NCBI GenBank assembly: GCA_017302795.1
Contig: JAFLCB010000006.1
Coordinates: forward strand, 124,001 to 188,000
Origin: Deltaproteobacteria bacterium
GTDB taxonomy: Bacteria > Bdellovibrionota > Bdellovibrionia > Bdellovibrionales > JAMPXM01
Length of the DNA: 64,000 nucleotides
Reading direction: 5' to 3'
Shown: piece by piece, positions 60,774 through 64,000 of the stretch
How the letters are laid out: each line of letters begins with the position of its first letter
Numbering within the stretch: the first letter of the stretch is position 1
Program-made: the position numbers and the translations under genes
The notes under the pieces: generated by a model
Told to the model about the DNA's origin: nothing
The model's database searches: none
Seen by the model: the letters and a program-made list of their open reading frames with translations, nothing else

Positions 60774-61970
60774 TTACTTTCTAATGTATCCGTCGAAATA
60801 AATGGGCCAATTAGACAGGTCACGCATGGCGAAGACAGTTCTGAAATATGGCAGTATCGCCAGCGGCCACGGGGCACTTGGGTCGACTGACTCATAGACG
60901 GATTCTTCATGTAAAACGCGAAACAACTTTAGCCGACAATTTTTCTTTGCGAGTTCCGCGGCAATATCCAGCCGTTTAAATTCTTCGCGATAGGTTCGTT
61001 CAAACGGCCAAAAACCAGTTAGCTGATCCCTGAGAGAAAGATCGGCTGGAAGCCGTTGATTGATACCCGCACAGAACGCCGGTGGAATCTGCGGAAGGCC
61101 GACGACTTTGTTTAGTACTATTTCGTCGGTCACTACACTGAGGTAACTACTCGTCGCTAGAAAAGCTCGGTTCGCTCGCTGGGTTGTATTGGCGTCGAGA
61201 GGTCGCCACTCGCCTTCAGCGATCAGGCCTCGGTCGACATATTCCCGATAAGCTCTTCGCTCAAGATCGAGCGCAGCTAAACCAGTCAACAGTAGTTGAA
61301 GGCTTTCCGTTGTTAAGAGCAAACTCGCAAACTGCCGAACTTCAGCCAGAGCGGCTTTCGGTTTTCCATCCAATGCACCCTGCAACAGTCGGATTTTTGT
61401 CGCGCCAAGAAGATCCAACGTATCCGGTGATGGCAAGCGATGGGGCGATAGGAACTCTTCTTTTTTTATAAGCTGGCTGAGCGGGGTTGCTAGTTCTATA
61501 TCCCAAAGCCGAAACATTTCGAGCTTTTCAAATATACTAGTATCGCCTTTCAAGCGGCCCCTTTCGAGAAACGATTTGCCCTTAATCCAATCGTCTTGAT
61601 ACCGAAGCAGAAACTCTCGCGACGCCGCAGGCACGAGGGGTTCCTTGCGCCCATATTCAGATGTTAGCGGCGACCAGAGAACTTGATTATTAAGACGTGG
61701 ACCGGCATCTGCACCAGAAGCTTTCAATAGCGGGGCAATTTCAGAGCTTTCTATAAATTCGGCATCCGCCAAATATTGTTCAAGGTGTCGGCCTTGAATT
61801 TCTTTTATTTCGTTAAGCCGGTCTGTGATGGAGCCACGAATGAGGAGCTCGATGGATAGCACGTAAAGAAAAAAGAGCGCGATCGATGAAAGCGCTCCGA
61901 TAATCAGAGAGTGATGGCGGCGGATTAAGCTGGTTGGGCTCGAAGCCACGTCTTGACGTAAATCTTCCAC
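60774..61970 (-). CDS. Membrane-anchored protein of unknown function
   Basis: The 398-residue protein has one N-terminal membrane helix (~22-48) and a long helical domain outside it. No motif is recognised. It overlaps the end of the desaturase gene by 46 bp; a start at GTG 61949 would reduce this to 25 bp. The position inside the desaturase operon suggests a membrane-linked role. Confidence 0.65.
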   Translation of the reverse strand: MEDLRQDVASSPTSLIRRHHSLIIGALSSIALFFLYVLSIELLIRGSITDRLNEIKEIQGRHLEQYLADAEFIESSEIAPLLKASGADAGPRLNNQVLWSPLTSEYGRKEPLVPAASREFLLRYQDDWIKGKSFLERGRLKGDTSIFEKLEMFRLWDIELATPLSQLIKKEEFLSPHRLPSPDTLDLLGATKIRLLQGALDGKPKAALAEVRQFASLLLTTESLQLLLTGLAALDLERRAYREYVDRGLIAEGEWRPLDANTTQRANRAFLATSSYLSVVTDEIVLNKVVGLPQIPPAFCAGINQRLPADLSLRDQLTGFWPFERTYREEFKRLDIAAELAKKNCRLKLFRVLHEESVYESVDPSAPWPLAILPYFRTVFAMRDLSNWPIYFDGYIRK

Positions 61971-63121
61971 GCTATGAGAGCATTGTTCATCTCAATGCGC
62001 GCAAGCTCAAGCTCCGCGCGCTTTTCTATCAAGACCTGGTTCCACGGATGCTCGGTCTTATACTTTTTAAATTCTGATTGGATTTCTTTCCAACGGGCCT
62101 GTGCGGCCACAATGCGGTCGCGGAGGACCTGGACCCGCTCTCGGCTTGCGCCACGCGCAATAATCCTTTTCTCATCCATCGCAATTCGCGCTTTCAATAT
62201 TTCATCTGCCGATACTTTCTTCAGGCGCTTAGCTAGACCAACAACTGCCAGCAAAGCGATGACCCATTTGCTAGGGTCCCACTGGTACCATCGGACACCG
62301 TTTCGATAGTCGGCTTGGAAATAATGGTGGTAGTTGTGATAGCCTTCGCCAAACGTAAGGAATGCCATAGTAAAGCTGTCGCGAGCGGTGTTTTTATCCG
62401 TGTAAGGCTGACTTCCAAACTTGTGAGCCGCCGAGTTAATAAGAAAAGTACTGTGTTGTGAAAGTACAATGCGAGTCAGTCCGCCGACCAAAAGACCTGG
62501 CCAAAAACCGAAGCCAAATACCATTCCCAAGAGGCCAGGAACAATGAAGCCCATAAAAGTCGCAAAGAAAAGGTAGTACTTATCTTGAAGTTTAACCCAG
62601 CGATGCTGGGCAAGGTCGCGCGGGATAACGTCGACATCAGGATGGTGATCCTTGATCAACATCCAGCCTAAATGTGCATGAAAGAACCCTTTGTTTATCG
62701 TGTACGGATCCTCATCCGTATCGACCTCGCGGTGATGACGGCGATGATCGCTGGCCCAGCGAAGTGCCGAGCCCTGAAAGGCCATAGACGCGACCATTAA
62801 AAACATCATTTGAACCCACATGGGTACGTCAAAACTTCGGTGCGCAAAGTAGCGGTGGTAGCAGACGGTGATGCTGAGGTTCGAAATTGAGTAGAGGACA
62901 ACGAGGAATGCCGTCAGCTCCCAGCTCCAGCCATTGTTGTACATATAAAGCGGTAATAAAATCACGGCCAACATCGGCGTCAGAACTAAGAACACCGCAC
63001 TGACCCAGTTGATTTCGCGTAGCAATTCTTTGAAACTCATTTCAAGAAATCGCTTGGGATGAGAGGCGCGCGAATTTGCGTTAATTTGAACAGGGCCTGA
63101 TATTTGACTGTCTTGATTCAT
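61925..63121 (-). CDS. Acyl-CoA/fatty-acid delta-9-type desaturase with coiled-coil tail
   Basis: The membrane di-iron enzyme has four helices and the three histidine boxes HRYFAH, DHRRHHREVD and GEGYHNYHH, in the order of acyl-CoA desaturases. The ordinary family ends soon after the last box; here a charged helical tail of ~110 residues follows (~290-398), rich in Lys, Glu, Ala and Arg with heptad-like spacing. It introduces a double bond in saturated acyl chains, affecting membrane fluidity. Confidence 0.92.
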   Translation of the reverse strand: MNQDSQISGPVQINANSRASHPKRFLEMSFKELLREINWVSAVFLVLTPMLAVILLPLYMYNNGWSWELTAFLVVLYSISNLSITVCYHRYFAHRSFDVPMWVQMMFLMVASMAFQGSALRWASDHRRHHREVDTDEDPYTINKGFFHAHLGWMLIKDHHPDVDVIPRDLAQHRWVKLQDKYYLFFATFMGFIVPGLLGMVFGFGFWPGLLVGGLTRIVLSQHSTFLINSAAHKFGSQPYTDKNTARDSFTMAFLTFGEGYHNYHHYFQADYRNGVRWYQWDPSKWVIALLAVVGLAKRLKKVSADEILKARIAMDEKRIIARGASRERVQVLRDRIVAAQARWKEIQSEFKKYKTEHPWNQVLIEKRAELELARIEMNNALIAWKIYVKTWLRAQPA

Positions 63122-63228
63122 GTTTCCTCGTCGTGGCCGAGATTTACTTCTATTCTAAAAAAACAGATCAAGAGTTGCACTCTAAAAAAGTGGAAAGATT
63201 GCTGAAAGATTTAAGAAAAGGAAGCCTC

Positions 63229-63978
63229 ATGTGTCGTCTTCTTGCTCAGCTCGAACTGAATCCATCTTGCGGTTTGCACCATCCCCGAACTTTCTCGGCT
63301 TCCGTTTTAGCTCTGCTACTTTCAACCGCAGCGTTCGCTTCTGGTCCCCCGGCTGGCGGTTCTGTGTCAGCAGATTCCCGAACCGAGACAGTCATCGTCT
63401 TCATAGGAGACTCCTTGACGCAAGGTTACGGAGTTCGATCCGAAGAATCTTATCCAGAACTTGTTGGAGATCGACTTCGCAAGCGCGGCTACAAGGTGAA
63501 AATTATCAACGGTGGAATAAGTGGATCCGTGACGGCAGAAGCAGATCGCCGTTTACGCTGGTATTTGAAAGCCAAGCCGCAAATTTTGGTTCTTGCGCTA
63601 GGTGCCAACGATGGAATGAAGGGGTCACCACCAGAAGTAATTGAAAGCAATTTAAGAAAAGCGATTGATTTAGCGAAGGCAAACAACATTGAAGTCGTGT
63701 TGGGCGGCTTGAAAATGTTTACCAACCTCGGTGACGATTACCTGAGGAAGTATGAATCGGTGTTTCCGCGGCTTTCAAAATCGACAGGAGCTGCGCTTAT
63801 TCCGTTTCTATTAGAGGATGTAGCGCTGCAAAAAGAATATAACCAATCTGACATGCGTCATCCCAATCCCAAAGGGCACGAAATAATCGCGGATCGGGTG
63901 ACTTCGGTTTTAGAAAGCACAATGACGAAAAAGCTCGGGCTTGTTCCGGTACTTCCGACGAAAAGCCAGACGAAATAA
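63229..63978 (+). CDS. TesA-like GDSL esterase/lysophospholipase
   Basis: The ATG at 63229 follows AAGGAAG; an upstream in-frame start at 63133 is less likely. A signal-like N-terminus ends ~FASG. The SGNH blocks are complete: IFIGDSLTQGYG-type block I, GGISG block II, LGANDGM block III and the D-x-x-H pair in DMRHPNPKGHE (block V). TesA-type enzymes hydrolyse acyl-thioesters and lysophospholipids in the periplasm. Divergent from the desaturase. Confidence 0.9.
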   Translation: MCRLLAQLELNPSCGLHHPRTFSASVLALLLSTAAFASGPPAGGSVSADSRTETVIVFIGDSLTQGYGVRSEESYPELVGDRLRKRGYKVKIINGGISGSVTAEADRRLRWYLKAKPQILVLALGANDGMKGSPPEVIESNLRKAIDLAKANNIEVVLGGLKMFTNLGDDYLRKYESVFPRLSKSTGAALIPFLLEDVALQKEYNQSDMRHPNPKGHEIIADRVTSVLESTMTKKLGLVPVLPTKSQTK

Positions 63979-64000
63979 TTAGAGCAAACGAAGGAATAAG

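Noticed and set aside
1-64000. tRNA, rRNA, CRISPR, prophage or complete insertion sequence
   Set aside because: No conserved RNA sequence, spaced direct-repeat array, phage structural gene or transposase with terminal repeats was seen, apart from the single RAYT.

Overview
The window looks like a chromosomal stretch of a Gram-negative, peptidoglycan-containing bacterium of the Bdellovibrio type (Bdellovibrionota). This assignment is an inference from gene content and not from a marker gene: there are many signal-peptide and lipoprotein genes, several secreted proteases of different clans, two lytic transglycosylases, a collagen-like lipoprotein and a RAYT-type transposase. No rRNA, tRNA or CRISPR array was recognised. 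Most genes are intact and densely packed on both strands.

Layout. 1-3.5 kb: two divergent secreted peptidase genes (a snapalysin-like HExxHxxGxxD enzyme cut by the left edge, and a trypsin-like enzyme) and a collagen-like lipoprotein. 3.5-4.4 kb: a hairpin-rich segment, a REP-associated tyrosine transposase (RAYT) and REP-like boxes. 4.4-8.7 kb: a tight leftward operon of two paralogous PP-loop ATPases (the second fused to a new middle domain and a GNAT acetyltransferase) and a PAP2 membrane phosphatase; this is the best candidate for an undescribed system. 8.8-16 kb: mscL, DUF481 protein, rmuC-like gene and prolyl aminopeptidase rightward; then leftward a lipoprotein, an EamA transporter, an LprI-like protein and a lytic transglycosylase. 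16-27 kb: DUF3857/transglutaminase protein, a secreted protein of eight regular cysteine-pair repeats, a Slt-type transglycosylase, rlmI, pepA, arfB, a metallophosphoesterase coupled to a cyclic-nucleotide-binding protein. 27-33.7 kb: a membrane H+-pyrophosphatase, then a leftward metal group (His/Cys-rich secreted protein, lipoprotein, ZnuA-type binding protein), an SPFH protein and a DUF4336 protein.

33.8-40.7 kb is a complete NAD salvage operon: pncB, a PRPP-synthetase-like gene, glutamine-dependent nadE, an NrtR-type Nudix regulator, pncA and a nadM-Nudix fusion. Together they can take nicotinamide or nicotinate to NAD. A perfect 10-3-10 palindrome covers the -10 box of its promoter and is a natural operator for the NrtR protein encoded inside the operon.

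40.7-53.5 kb: a Fur-family regulator, rhodanese, RRM RNA-binding protein, DUF1275 membrane protein, trypsin-like protease, fadD, subtilase with a coupled Fn3 lipoprotein, M48 protease, and an overlapping lysC-lysA pair in which lysC carries an internal start for a beta subunit. 53.6-64 kb: lipoproteins, a degraded envelope-stress locus (frameshifted Spy/CpxP-like lipoprotein beside a truncated histidine kinase), a PQQ-type beta-propeller lipoprotein, a deoxyhypusine-synthase-family enzyme, a nucleotidyltransferase, a membrane protein, a fatty-acid desaturase with a coiled-coil tail and a TesA-like esterase.

All functional calls come from reading motifs by eye; no database search was possible.
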